Shown: positions 12,538 through 24,712, numbered from the stretch's first letter. The stretch: DNA of 64,000 nucleotides from Amia ocellicauda (GCF_036373705.1 NW_027102731.1:64434-128433); one strand, 5' to 3'. Notes: generated from the sequence alone by a model not told the origin. A program made the numbers and translations.

Positions 12538-12746
12538 TTTACGTCTCCTGGGTAACTTCATCGTAGCTCTTAATACTCTCTTTCTGTCTCCAGGAGATGT
12601 AATTGAAGAATTGTACACGTACCCGGCTACTTTCAACACCCTTTGCTGCACTGGTATATTTCCCTCTATTTTTCTTTTTTTTTTTTGCTGGCAGTTCCGT
12701 CAATACCCGCCAGCCTTTAAGAGACATCATGCAGCCAGGCATCTCG

Positions 12747-12866
12747 GCTTACGGCCACACCATCCTGAACGCGCCCGATCTCGTCAGATCTCGGAAGCTA
12801 AACGGGGCAGGACCTGGTCAGTACATGAAAGTGAGACCTCCTGGAAATACCTAGTGCTGCAAGCTT
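12747..12866 (+). rRNA. 5S rRNA-like copy, box C-altered class (ATGAAAGTGAGACC)
   Basis: Representative of the second frequent class: A at position 16, GTACATGAAAGTGAGACC in place of GTACTTGGATGGGAGACC, CCTAGTGC before the 3' strand of helix I, and T4 rather than T5 after GCAAGC. Box C is the main TFIIIA contact region, so these copies are probably poor promoters. The class travels with its own spacer type (ACTTTATCG, GAAGTATTG, CCAGCTACTGTC, TTTTTCCATCC). Confidence 0.65.
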
Positions 12867-13753
12867 TTACGTCTCCTGGGTAACTTTATCGTAGCTCTTA
12901 ATACTCTCTCTCTGTCTGGAGGAGATATAATTGAAGTATTGTGCACGTATCCAGCTACTGTCAACACCCTTTGCTGCACTGATTTTTTTCCATCCATTTT
13001 TCTTTTTTCTTTTTTTCTTTTTTTTTTTTGCTGGAAGTTCTGTCAATACCCGCCAACCTTTAAGAGACATCATGCAGCCAGGCCTTTCAGCTTGTGGCCA
13101 CACCGTCCTGAATGCGCCCGATCTCGTCAGATCTCGGAAGCTAAACGGGGCAGGGCCTGGTCAGTATTTGGATGGGAGACCTCCTAGAAATACCAGGTGC
13201 TGCAAGCTTTTTACGTCTCCTGGGTAACTTCATCGTAGCTCTTAATACTCTCTCTCTGTCTCCAGGAGATATAATTGAAGAATTGTACACGTACCCGGCT
13301 ACTTTCAACACCCGTTGCTGCACTGGTATATTTCCCTCTATTTTTCTTTTTTTTTTGCTGGCAGTTCCGTCAATACCCGCCAGCCTTTAAGAGACATCAT
13401 GCAGCCAGGCATCTTGGCTTGCGGCCACACCATCCTGAACGCGCCCGATCTCGTCAGATCTCGGAAGCTAATCGGGGCAGGACCTGGTCAGTACATGAAT
13501 GTGAGACCTCCTGGAAATACCTGGTGCTGCAAGCTTTTACGTCTCCTGGGTAACTTAATCGTAGCTCTTAATACTCTCTATCTGTCTGGAGGAGATATAA
13601 TTGAAGTATTGTACACGTACCCAGCTACTGTCAACACGCTTTGCTGCACTGATATTTTTCCATCCATTTTTCTTTTTTCTTTTTTATTTTTTTGCTGGAA
13701 ATTCCGTCAATACCCGCTAGCCTTTAAGAGACATCATGCAGCCAGACATCTCG

Positions 13754-13874
13754 GCTTGCCGGCCACACCGTCCTGAACGCGCCCGATCTTGTCAGATCTC
13801 GGAAGCTAAACGGGGCAGGACCTGGTCAGTACTTAAATGTGAAACCTCCTGGAAATACCAGGTGCTGCCAGCTT
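13754..13874 (+). rRNA. 5S rRNA-like copy with an inserted base in helix I
   Basis: Reads GCTTGCCGGCC, one C more than the consensus, and GCTGCCAGC at the 3' end, which together disturb helix I. Box C is TTAAATGTGAAACC. The GCCGGCC insertion recurs at 24713, 28043 and 31401. Confidence 0.55.
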
Positions 13875-14664
13875 TTTACGTCTCCTGGGGAACTTCATCG
13901 TAGCTCTTAATACTCTCTTTCTGTCTGGAGAAGATATAATTGAAGAATTGTAAACGTACCCGGCTACTTTCAACACCCTTTGCTGCACTGGTATATTTCC
14001 CTCTATTTTTCATTTTTTTTTTTGCTGGCAGTTCCGTCAATACCCGCCAGCCTTTAAGAGACATCATGCAGCCAGGCATCTTGGCTTGCGGCCACACCAT
14101 CCTGAACGCGCCCGATCTCATCAGATCTCGGAAGCTAAACGGGGCAGGACCTGGTCAGTACATGAAAGTGAGACCTCCTGGAAATACCTAGTGCTGCAAG
14201 CTTTTACGTCTCCTGGGTAACTTTATCGTAGCTCTTAATACTCTCTCTCTGTCTGGAGGAGATATAATTGAAGTATTGTACACGTACCCAGCTACTGTCA
14301 ACACCCTTTGCTGCACTGATATTTTTCCATCCATTTTTCTTTTTTTTTTTTTTTTTTGCTGGAAGTTCCATCAATACCCGCCAACCTTTAAGAGACATCA
14401 TGCAGCCAGGCATCTCGGCTTGCGGCCACACCATCTTGAACGCGCCCGATCTCGTCAGATCTCGGAAGCTAAACGGGGCAGGACCTGGTCAGTACATGAA
14501 TGTGAGACCTCCTGGAAATACCTTGTGCTGCAAGCTTTTACGTCTCCTGGGTAACTTTATCGTAGCTCTTAATACTCTCTATCTGTCTGGAGGAGATATA
14601 ATTGAAGTATTGTACACGTACCCAGCTACTGTCAACACCCTTTGCTGCACTGATATTTTTCCAT

Positions 14665-14702
<38 letters not shown>

Positions 14703-16102
14703 GAAATTCCGTCAATACCCGCCATCCTTTAAGAGACATCATGCAGCCAGGCATCTCGGCTTTCGGCCACACCATACTGAACGCGCCCGATCTCGTCAGA
14801 TCTCGGAAGCTAAACGGGGCAGGACCTGGTTAGTACATGAATGTGAGACCTCCTGGAAATACCTAGTGCTGCAAGCTTTTACGTCTCCTGGGTAACTTTA
14901 TCGTAGCTCTTAATACTCTCTCTCTGTCTGGAGGAGATATAATTGAAGAATTGTACATGTACCCGGCTACTTACAACACCCTTTGCTGCACTGATATTTT
15001 TCCCTCCCTTTTTCTATTTTTTTTTTTTTTTTTTTTGCTGGAAGTTCCGTCAATACTTGCCAGCCTTTAAGAGACATCATGCAGCCAGGTCTCTTGGCTT
15101 GCGGCCACACCGTCCTGAACGCGCCTGATCTCATCATATCTCGGAAGCAAAACGGGGCAGGGTCTGGTCAGTACTTGGTTGGGTGACCTCCTGGAAATGC
15201 CAGGTGCTGCAAGCTTTTTACGTCTCCTGGGTAACTTCATCGTAGCTCTTAATACTCTCTTTCTGTCTGGAGGAGATATAATTGAAGAATTGTACACGTA
15301 CCCGGCTACTTTCAAAACCCATTACTGCACTGATATTTTTCCCTCCATTTTTCTTTTTCTTTTTTTTTTTTTTTTTTTTTTGCTGGAAGTTCCGTCAATA
15401 CCCGCCAGCCATTAAGAGACATCATGCAGCCAGGCCTCTTGGCTTGCGGCCACATTGTCCTGAACGTGCCTGATCTCGTTAGATCTCGGAAGCTAAACGG
15501 GGCAGGGCCTGGTCAGTACTTGGATGGCTGACCTCCTAGAAATACCAGGTGCTGCAAGCTTTTTACGTCTCCTGGGTAACTTCATCGTAGCTCTTAATAC
15601 GCTCTTTCTGTCTGGAGGAGATATAATTCAAGTATTGTACACGTACCCGGCTACTTTCAACACCCTTTGCTGCACTGGTATTTCTCCCTCCATTTCTCTT
15701 TTTTTTTATTGCTGGCAGTTCCGTCAATACCCGCCAGCCTTTAAGAGACATCATGCAGCCAGGCATCTCGGCTTGCGGCCACACCGTCCTGAACGCGTCC
15801 GATCTCGTAAGATCTCGGAAACTGAGTGGGGCAGGGCCTGGTCAGTACTTGGATGGGAGACCTCCTGGAAATACCAGGTGCTGCAAGCTTTTTACGTCTG
15901 CTGGGTAAGTTTATCGTAGCTCTTAATACTCTCTTTCTGTCTGGAGGAGATATAATTGAAGTATTGTACACGTACCCGGCTACTTTCAACACCCATTGCT
16001 GCACTGATATTTTTCCCTCCATTTTTCTTTTTTTTTTTTTTTGCTGGAAGCTCCTTCAATACCCGCCAACCATTAAGACACATCATGCAGCCAGGCCTCT
16101 CG

Positions 16103-16222
16103 GCTTGCGGCCACACCGCCCTGAACACCCCCAATCTCGTCAGACCTCGGAAGCTGAACGGGGCAGTGCCTGTTCAGTACTTGCATGGGAGACCTGCTGG
16201 AAATAAAAGGTGCTGCAAGCAT
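16103..16222 (+). rRNA. Divergent 5S rRNA-like copy without a T-run terminator
   Basis: Carries CGCCCTGAACACCCCCAATC and CAGACCTCGGAAGCTGAACG, and shares its 3' half and the GCAAGCATCTTACG end with the copy at 663. The upstream spacer reads CATTAAGACACATC, altering the TTTAAGA box. Confidence 0.6.
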
Positions 16223-19200
16223 CTTACGTCTCCTGAGTAACTTCATCGTAGCTCTTAATACTCTCTTTCTGTCTGGAAGAGATATAATTGAAGAATTGTA
16301 CACGTACCCGGCTACTTTCAACACCCTTTGCTGCACTGATATTTTTCCCTCCATTTTTCTTTTTTCTTTTTTTTTTGCTGGCAGTTCCGTCAATACCCGC
16401 CAGCCTTTAAGAGACATCATGCAGCCAGGCGTCTCGGATTGCGGCCACACCATCCTGAACGCGCCCGATCTCGTCAGATCTCGGAAGCTAAACGGGGCAG
16501 GGCCTGGTCAGTACTTGGATGGGAGACCTCCTAGAAATACCAGGTGCTGGAAACTTTTTACGTCTCCTGGGTAACTTCATCGTAGCTCTTAATACTCTCT
16601 TTCTGTCTCCAGGAGATATATTTGAAGAATTGTACACGTACCCGGCTACTTTCAACACCCTTTCCTGCACTGATATTTTTCCCTCCAGTTTTCTATTTTT
16701 TTTTTTTTTTTTTTGCTGGAAATTCCGTCAATACCCGCCAGCCTTTAAGAGACATCATGCAGCCAGGCATCTCGGCTTGCGGCCACACCATCCTGAACTC
16801 GCCCGATCTCGTCAGATCTTGGAAGCTAAACGGGGCAGGACCTGGTCAGTACATGAATGTGAGACCTCCTGGAAATACCTGGTGCTGCAAGCTTTTACGT
16901 CTCCTGGGTAACTTTATCGTAGCTCTTAATACTCTCTATCTGTCTGGAGGAGATATATTTGAAGAATTGTACACGTACCCGGCTACTTTCAACACCCTTT
17001 CCTGCACTGATATTTTTCCATCCATTTTTCTTTTTTTTTTTTTTTTTTGCTGGAAATTCCGTCAATACACGCCAGCCTTTAAGAGACATCATGCAGCCAG
17101 ACATCTCGGCTTGCGGCCACACCGTCCTGAACGCGCCCGATCTCGTCAGATCTCGGAAGCTAAACGGGGCAGGACCTGGTCAGTACTTGAATGTGAGACC
17201 TCCTGGAAATACCTGGTGCTGCAAGCTTTTACGTCTCCTGGGTAACTTTATCGTAGCTCTTAATACTCTCTATCTGTCTGGAGGAGATATAATTGAAGAA
17301 TTGTACACGTACCCGGCTACCTTCAACACGCTTTGCTGCACTGATATTTTTCCCTCCAATTTTCTTTTTTCTTTTGTTTCTTGCTGGAAGTTCCATCAAT
17401 ACCCTCCAGCCTTTAAGAGACATCATGCAGCCAGGCCTCTTGGCTTGAGGCCACACCGTCCTGAAGACGCAAGATCTCGTCAGATCTCGGAAGAAAAACT
17501 GGGCAGGGCCTGAACAGTAATTGGATGGTTGACCTCCTGGAAATACCAGGTGCTGAAAGCTTTTTACATCTCCTGGGTAACTTCAGCGTAGCTCTTAATA
17601 CTCTCATTCAGTCTGGAGGAGATATAATTGAAGAATTGTACATGTACCCGGCTACTTTCAACACCCTGTCCTGCACTGATATTTTTCCCTCCATTTTTCT
17701 ATTTATTTATTTTTTATTTTTTGCTGGAAGTTCCGTCAATACCCGCCAGCCTTTAAGAGACATCATGCAGCCAGGCCTCTTGGCTTGCGGCCACACCGTC
17801 CTGAACACGCCCGATCTCATCAGATCTTGGAAGCTAAGCCGGGCAAGGCCTGGTCAGTACTTGGATGGGAGACCTCCTGGAAATACCTGGTGCTGCAAGC
17901 TTTTTACGTCTCCTGGGAAACTTCATCGTAGCTCTTAATACTCTCTATCTGTCTGGAGGAGATATAATTGAAGTATTGTACACGTACCCGGCTACTTTCA
18001 ACAGCCTTTGCTGCACTGATATTTTTCCCTCCATTTTCCATTTTTTTTTTTTTTTTTTTTTGCTGGAAGTTCCGTCAATACCCGCCAGCCTTTAAGAGAC
18101 ATCATGCAGCCAGGCCTCTTGGCTTGCGGCCACACCGTCCTGAACGCGCCCGATGTCGTCAGATCTCGGAAGCTAACGGGGCAGGGCCTGGTCAGTACTT
18201 GGATGGGTGACCTCCTGGAAATACTAGGTGCTGCAAGCTTTTTACGTCTCCTGGGTAACTTCATCATAGCTCTTAATACTCTCTTTCAGTCTGTAGGAGA
18301 TATTATTGAAGAATTGTACACGTACCCGGCTACTTTCAAAACCCTTTGCTGCACTGATATTTTTCCCTCCATTTTTCTTTTTTCTTTTTTTTTTTGCTGG
18401 AAGTTCCGTCAATACCCGCCAGCCTTAAAGAGACATCATGCAGCCGGGCCTCTTGGCTTTCGGCCACACCGTCCTGAACGCGCATGATATCGTCAGATCT
18501 CGGAAGCTAAACGGGCAGTACCTGGTCAGTACTTGAATGTGAGACCTCCTGGAAATACCAGGTGCTGCAAGCTTTTACGTCTCCTGGGTAACTTTATCGT
18601 AGCTCTTAATACTCTCTTTTAGTCTGCAGGAGATATAATTGAAGAATTGTACACGTACCCGGCTACTTTCAACACCCTTTCCTGCACTGATATTTTTCCC
18701 TCCATTTTTCTATTTTTTTTTTTTTTTTTTTTTGCTGGAAGTTCCGTCAATACCCGCCAACCTTTAAGAGACATCATGCAACCAGGCCTTTCGGCTTGTG
18801 GCCACACCGTCCTGAATGCGCCCGATCTCGTCAGATCTCGGAAGCTAAACGGGGCAGGGCCTGGTCAGTACTTGGATGGGAGACCTCCTAGAAATACCAG
18901 GTGCTGCAAGCTTTTTACGTCTCCTGGGTAACTTCATCGTAGCTCTTAATACTCTCTATCTGTCTGGAGGAGATATAATTGAAGTATTGTACACGTACCC
19001 AGCTACTGTCAACACTATTTGCTGCACTGATATTTTTCCATCCATTTTTCTTTTTTTTTTTTTTTTTTTGCTGGCAGTTCCGTCAATACCCGCCAGCCTT
19101 TAAGAGACATCATGCAGCCAGGCATCTTGGCTTGCGGCCACACCATCCTGAACGCGCCCGATCTCGTCAGATCTCGGAAGCTAAACGGGGCAGGGCCTGG

Positions 19201-22200
19201 TCAGTACTTTGATGGGAGACCTCCTGGAAATACCAGGTCCTGCAAGCTTTTTACGTCTCCTAGGTAACTTCATCGTAGCTCTTAATACTCTCTTTCTGTT
19301 TTCAGGAGATATAATTGAAGAATTGTACACGTACGTACCCGGCTACTTTCAACACCCTTTCCTGCACTGATATTTTTCCCTCCATTTTTCTTTTTTCTTT
19401 TTTTTTTTGCTGGAAGTTCCGTCAATACCCGCCAGCCTTAAAGAGACATCATGCAGCCGGGCCTCTTGGCTTTCGGCCACACCGTCCTGAACGCGCATGA
19501 TATCGTCAGATCTCGGAAGCTAAACGGGCAGGACCTGGTCAGTACTTGAATGTGAGACCTCCTGGAAATACCAGGTGCTGCAAGCTTTTACGTCTCCTGG
19601 GTAACTTTATCGTAGCTCTTAATACTCTCTTTTAGTCTGCAGGAGATATAATTGAAGAATTGTACACGTACCCGGCTACTTTCAACACCCTTTCCTGCAC
19701 TGATATTTTTCCCTCCATTTTTCTATTTTTTTTTTTTTTTTTTTTTGCTGGAAGTTCCGTCAATACCCGCCAACCTTTAAGAGACATCATGCAGCCAGGC
19801 CTTTCGGCTTGTGGCCACACCGTCCTGAATGCGCCCGATCTCGTCAGATCTCGGAAGCTAAACGGGGCAGGGCCTGGTCAGTACTTGGATGGGAGACCTC
19901 CTAGAAATACCAGGTGCTGCAAGCTTTTTACGTCTCCTGGGTAACTTCATCGTAGCTCTTAATACTCTCTATCTGTCTGGAGGAGATATAATTGAAGTAT
20001 TGTACACGTACCCAGCTACTGTCAACACTATTTGCTGCACTGATATTTTTCCATCCATTTTTCTTTTTTTTTTTTTTTTTTGCTGGCAGTTCCGTCAATA
20101 CCCGCCAGCCTTTAAGAGACATCATGCAGCCAGGCATCTTGGCTTGCGGCCACACCATCCTGAACGCGCCCGATCTCGTCAGATCTCGGAAGCTAAACGG
20201 GGCAGGGCCTGGTCAGTACTTTGATGGGAGACCTCCTGGAAATACCAGGTCCTGCAAGCTTTTTACGTCTCCTGGGTAACTTCATCGTAGCTCTTAATAC
20301 TCTCTTTCTGTTTTCAGGAGATATAATTGAAGAATTGTACACATACGTACCCGGCTACTTTCAACACCCTTTCCTGCACTGATATTTTTCCCTCCATTTT
20401 TCTTTTTTTTTTTTTTTTTTTTGCTGGAAATTCCGTCAATACCCGCCAGCCTTTAAGAGACATCATGCAGCCAGACATCTCGGCTTGCGGCCACACCGTC
20501 CTGAACGCGCCCGATCTCGTCAGATCTCGGAAGCTAACGGGGCAGGACCTGGTCAGTACATGAATGTGAGACCTCCTGGAAATAGCTCGTGCTGCAAGCT
20601 TTTACGTCTCCTGGGTAACTTTATCGTAGCTCTTAATACTCTCTATCTGTCTGGAGGAGATATAATTGAAGTATTGTACACGTACCCGGCTACTTTCAAC
20701 ACCCTTTGCTGCACTGGTATATTTCCCTCTATTTTTCTTTTTTTTTTTGCTGGCAGTTCCGTCAATACCCGCCAGCCTTTAAGAGACATCATGCAGCCAG
20801 GCATCTCGGCTTGCGGCCACACCATCCTGAACGCGCCAGATCTCGTCAAATCTCGGAAGCTAACGGGGCAGGTCCTGGTCAGTACTTGGATGGGAGACCT
20901 CCTAGAAATACCAGGTGCTGCAAGCTTTTTACGTCTCCTGGGTAACTTCATCATAGCTCTTAATACTCTCTTTCAGTCTGTTGGAGATATTATTGAAGAA
21001 TTGTACACGTACCCGGCTACTTTCAAAACCCTTTGCTGCACTGATATTTTTCCCTCCATTTTTCTTTTTTCTTTTTTTTTTTGCTGGAAGTACCGTCAAT
21101 ACCCGCCAGCCTTAAAGAAACATCATGCAGCCAGGCATCTCGGCTTGCGGCCACACCATCCTGAACGCGCCCGATCTCGTCAGATCTCGGAAGCTAAACG
21201 CGGCAGGACCTGGTCAGTACATGAAAGTGAGACCTCCTGGAAATACCTAGTGCTGCAAGCTTTTACGTCTCCTGGGTAACTTTATCGTAGCTCTTAATAC
21301 TCTCTCTCTGTCTGGAGGAGATATAATTGAAGTATTGTACACGTATCCAGCTACTGTCAACACCCTTTGCTGCACTGATATTTTTCCATCCATTTTTCTT
21401 TTTTCTTTTTTTCTTTTTTTTTTTTGCTGGAAGTTCCGTCAATACCCGCCAACCTTTAAGAGACATCATGCAGCCAGGCCTCTTGGCTTGCGGCCACACC
21501 GTCCTGAATGCGCTCGATCTCGTCAGATCTCGGAAGCTAAACGGGGCAGGGCCTGGTCAGTACTTGGATGGGAGACCTCCTAGAAATACCAGGTGCTGCA
21601 AACCTTTTACGTCTCCTGGGTAACTTCATCGTAGCTCTTAATACTCTCTTTCTGTCTCCAGGAGATATAATTGAAGAATTGTACACGTACCCGGCTACTT
21701 TCAACACCCTTTCCTGCACTGATATTTTTCCCTCCATTTTTCTATTTTTTTTTTTTTTTTTTTTGCTGGAAATTCCGTCAATACCCGCCAGCCTTTAAGA
21801 GACATCATGCAGCCAGGCCTCTTGGCTTGCGGCCACACCGTCCTGAACGCGCCCGATCTCGTCAGATCTCGGAAGCTAAACGGGGCAGGACCTGGTCAGT
21901 ACATGAAAGTGAGACCTCCTGGAAATACCTAGTGCTGCAAGCTTTTACGTCTCCTGGGTAACTTCATCGTAGCTCTTAATACTCTCTTTCTGTCTCCAGG
22001 AGATGTAATTGAAGAATTGTACACGTACCCGGCTACTTTCAACACCCTTTGCTGCACTGGTATATTTCCCTCTATTTTTCTTTTTTTTTTTTGCTGGCAG
22101 TTCCGTCAATACCCGCCAGCCTTTAAGAGACATCATGCAGCCAGGCATCTCGGCTTACGGCCACACCATCCTGAACGCGCCCGATCTCGTCAGATCTCGG

Positions 22201-22494
22201 AAGCTAAACGGGGCAGGACCTGGTCAGTACATGAAAGTGAGACCTCCTGGAAATACCTAGTGCTGCAAGCTTTTACGTCTCCTGGGTAACTTTATCGTAG
22301 CTCTTAATACTCTCTCTCTGTCTGGAGGAGATATAATTGAAGTATTGTACACGTATCCAGCTACTGTCAACACCCTTTGCTGCACTGATATTTTTCCATC
22401 CATTTTTCTTTTTTCTTTTTTTCTTTTTTTTTTTGCTGGAAGTTCTGTCAATACCCGCCAACCTTTAAGAGACATCATGCAGCCAGGCCTTTCA

Positions 22495-22614
22495 GCTTGT
22501 GGCCACACCGTCCTGAATGCGCCCGATCTCGTCAGATCTCGGAAGCTAAACGGGGCAGGGCCTGGTCAGTATTTGGATGGGAGACCTCCTAGAAATACCA
22601 GGTGCTGCAAGCTT
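22495..22614 (+). rRNA. 5S rRNA-like copy whose spacer holds the Tc1 insertion
   Basis: Complete copy (GCTTGTGG start, TTTGGATGGGAGACC box C, T5). Its spacer runs normally to CACTGGTA and is then interrupted at 22736 by a DD36E Tc1 element. Spacer sequence resumes at 23957 with TATTTCCCTC, exactly as in uninterrupted units. Confidence 0.7.
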
Positions 22615-22735
22615 TTTACGTCTCCTGGGTAACTTCATCGTAGCTCTTAATACTCTCTTTCTGTCTCCAGGAGATATAATTGAAGAATTGTACACGTACC
22701 CGGCTACTTTCAACACCCTTTGCTGCACTGGTATA

Positions 22736-23956
22736 CACTCACCTAAAGGATTATTAGGAACACCTGTTCAATTTCTCATTAATGCAATTATCTAATCAAC
22801 CAATCACATGGCAGTTGCTTCAATGCATTTAGGGGTGTGGTCCTGGTCAAGACAATCTCCTGAACTCCAAACTGAATGTCTGAATGGGAAAGAAAGGTGA
22901 TTTAAGCAATTTTGAGCGTGGCATGGTTGTTGGTGCCAGACAGGCCGGTCTGAGTATTTCACAATCTGCTCAGTTACTGGGATTTTCACGCACAACCATT
23001 TCTAGGGTTTACAAAGAATGGTGTGAAAAGGGAAAAACATCCAGTATGCGGCAGTCCTGTGGGCGAAAATACCTTGTTGATGCTAGAGGTCAGAGGAGAA
23101 TGGGCCGACTGATTCAAGCTGATAGAAGAGCAACTTTGACTGAAATAACCACTCGTTACAACCGAGGTATGCAGCAAAGCATTTGTGAAGCCACAACATG
23201 TACAACCTTGAGGCGGATGGGCTACAACAGCAGAAGACCCCACCGGGTACCACTCATCTCCACTACAAATAGGAAAAAGAGGCTACAATTTGCACAAGCT
23301 CACCAAAATTGGACAGTTGAAGACTGGAAAAATGTTGCCTGGTCTGATGAGTCTCGATTTCTGTTGAGACGTTCAGATGGTAGAGTCCGAATTTGGCGTA
23401 AACAGAATGAGAACATGGATCCATCATGCCTTGTTACCACTGTGCAGGCTGCTGGTGGTGGTGTAATGGTGTGGGGGATGTTTTCTTGGCACACTTTAGG
23501 CCCCTTAGTGCCAATTGGGCATCGTTTAAATGCCACGGCCTACCTGAGCATTGTTTCTGACCATGTCCATCCCTTTATGACCACCATGTACCCATCCTCT
23601 GATGGCTACTTCCAGCAGGATAATGCACCATGTCACAAAGGTTGAATCATTTCAAATTGGTTTCTTGAACATGACAATGAGTTCACTGTACTAAACTGGC
23701 CCCCACAGTCACCAGATCTCAACCCAATAGAGCATCTTTGGGATGTGGTGGAACGGGAGCTTCGTGCCCTGGATGTGCATCCCACAAATCTCCATCAACT
23801 GCAAGATGCTATCCTATCAATATGGGCCAACATTTCTAAAGAATGCTTTCAGCACCTTGTTGAATCAATGCCACGTAGAATTAAGGCAGTTCTGAAGGCG
23901 AAAGGGGGTCAAGCACAGTATTAGTATGGTGTTCCTAATAATCCTTTAGGTGAGTG
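22736..23956 (+). mobile_element. Tc1/mariner (DD36E) element, copy 1, inserted in a 5S spacer
   Basis: A 1221-bp element with perfect 29-bp inverted ends (CACTCACCTAAAGG...CCTTTAGGTGAGTG). It is flanked by TA on both sides, and removing it with one TA restores the normal spacer string GGTATATTTCCC. It holds one transposase frame, interrupted once. The target is an otherwise ordinary 5S-array spacer, so the insertion is younger than this unit of the array. Confidence 0.95.
22884..23924 (+). pseudogene. Tc1/mariner DD36E transposase, one nonsense codon
   Basis: A 346-codon frame. The N-terminus has a paired-type helix-turn-helix (LSNFERGMVVGARQAGLSIS, then SAQLLGFSRTTISRVYKEW). The catalytic acids are D155 in WSDESRF, D246 in FQQDNAPCH and E283 in LNPIEHLW. 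There are 36 residues between the second D and the E, against 34 in classical Tc1. A TGA replaces the arginine codon CGA at residue 254, before the catalytic glutamate, so this copy should not make active enzyme. The second copy in the window has CGA there. The change is at a CpG and could be methylation decay. Confidence 0.9.
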
Positions 23957-24045
23957 TATTTCCCTCTATTTTTCTTTTTTTTTTTGCTGGCAGTTCCGTC
24001 AATACCCGCCAGCCTTTAAGAGACATCATGCAGCCAGACATCTCG

Positions 24046-24165
24046 GCTTGCGGCCACACAATCCTGAAAGCGCCCGATCTCGTCAGACCTCGGAAGCTAA
24101 ACGAGGCAGGGCCTGGTCAGTACTTGGATGGGAGACCTCCTAGAAATACCAGGTGCTGCAAGCTT
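24046..24165 (+). rRNA. 5S rRNA-like copy, first after the Tc1 insertion
   Basis: Reads CACAATCCTGAAAGCGCCCG, CAGACCTCGGAAGCTAAACGAGGCAGG and box C TTGGATGGGAGACC, with T5. It is the gene downstream of the interrupted spacer. Confidence 0.65.
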
Positions 24166-24712
24166 TTTACGTCTCCTGGGTAACTTCATCGTAGCTCTTA
24201 ATACTCTCTTTCTGTCTCCAGGAGATATAATTGAAGAATTGTACACGTACCCGGCTACTTTCAACACCCTTTGCTGCACTGGTATATTTCCCTCTATTTT
24301 TCTTTTTTTTTTTTCGCTGGCAGTTCCGTCAATACCCGCCAGCCTTTAAGAGACATCATGCAGCCAGGCATCTCGGCTTGCGGCCACACCATCCTGAACG
24401 CGCCCGATCTCGTCACATCTCGGAAGCTAAACGGGGCAGGACCTGGTCAGTACATGAAAGTGAGACCTCCTGGAAATACCTAGTGCTGCAAGCTTTTACG
24501 TCTCCTGGGTAACTTTATCGTAGCTCTTAATACTCTCTCTCTGTCTGGAGGAGATATAATTGAAGTATTGTACACGTACCCAGCTACTGTCAACACCCTT
24601 TGCTGCACTGATATTTTTCCATCCATTTTTCTTTTTTATTTTTCTTTTTTTTGCTGGAAATTCCGTCAATACCCGCTAGCCTTTAAGAGACATCATGCAG
24701 CCAGATATCTCG

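Larger units (their letters stand above)
11079..13078 (+). repeat. Three-gene higher-order repeat, 1000 bp, two copies
   Basis: Genes at 11079, 11418 and 11747 recur at 12079, 12418 and 12747, each exactly 1000 bp later, with the same spacer variants (AGGAGATGTAATTG and the CTTACGGCC start of the third gene). It is a recent trimer duplication inside the array. Confidence 0.85.
1..22735 (+). repeat. 5S rRNA-like tandem array, left segment (68 copies)
   Basis: Head-to-tail units of about 328-345 bp, all on the + strand. Each unit is a 118-nt 5S-like gene beginning GCTTGCGGCCACACC and ending TGCTGCAAGC plus T4-T5, then a ~210-bp spacer. Spacer landmarks in order: ACGTCTCCTGGGTAACTT, GGAGATATAATTGAAG, TACACGTACCC, CACTGATATTTTTCC, a T-tract of about 8-30, GCTGGAAGTTCCGTCAATAC, CCTTTAAGAGACATCATGC. 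Gene position-1 coordinates after a partial first copy at 1: 334, 663, 991, 1321, 1666, 1995, 2340, 2673, 3011, 3347, 3690, 4018, 4347, 4682, 5015, 5353, 5687, 6026, 6365, 6699, 7036, 7371, 7713, 8040, 8374, 8717, 9057, 9395, 9731, 10059, 10402, 10741, 11079, 11418, 11747, 12079, 12418, 12747, 13090, 13427, 13754, 14084, 14418, 14759, 15097, 15442, 15771, 16103, 16437, 16775, 17109, 17443, 17783, 18122, 18456, 18794, 19130, 19469, 19807, 20142, 20483, 20809, 21143, 21486, 21825, 22153, 22495. Each gene runs from its start to about start+119. The spacer after 22495 is split by a Tc1 element. Confidence 0.95.
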
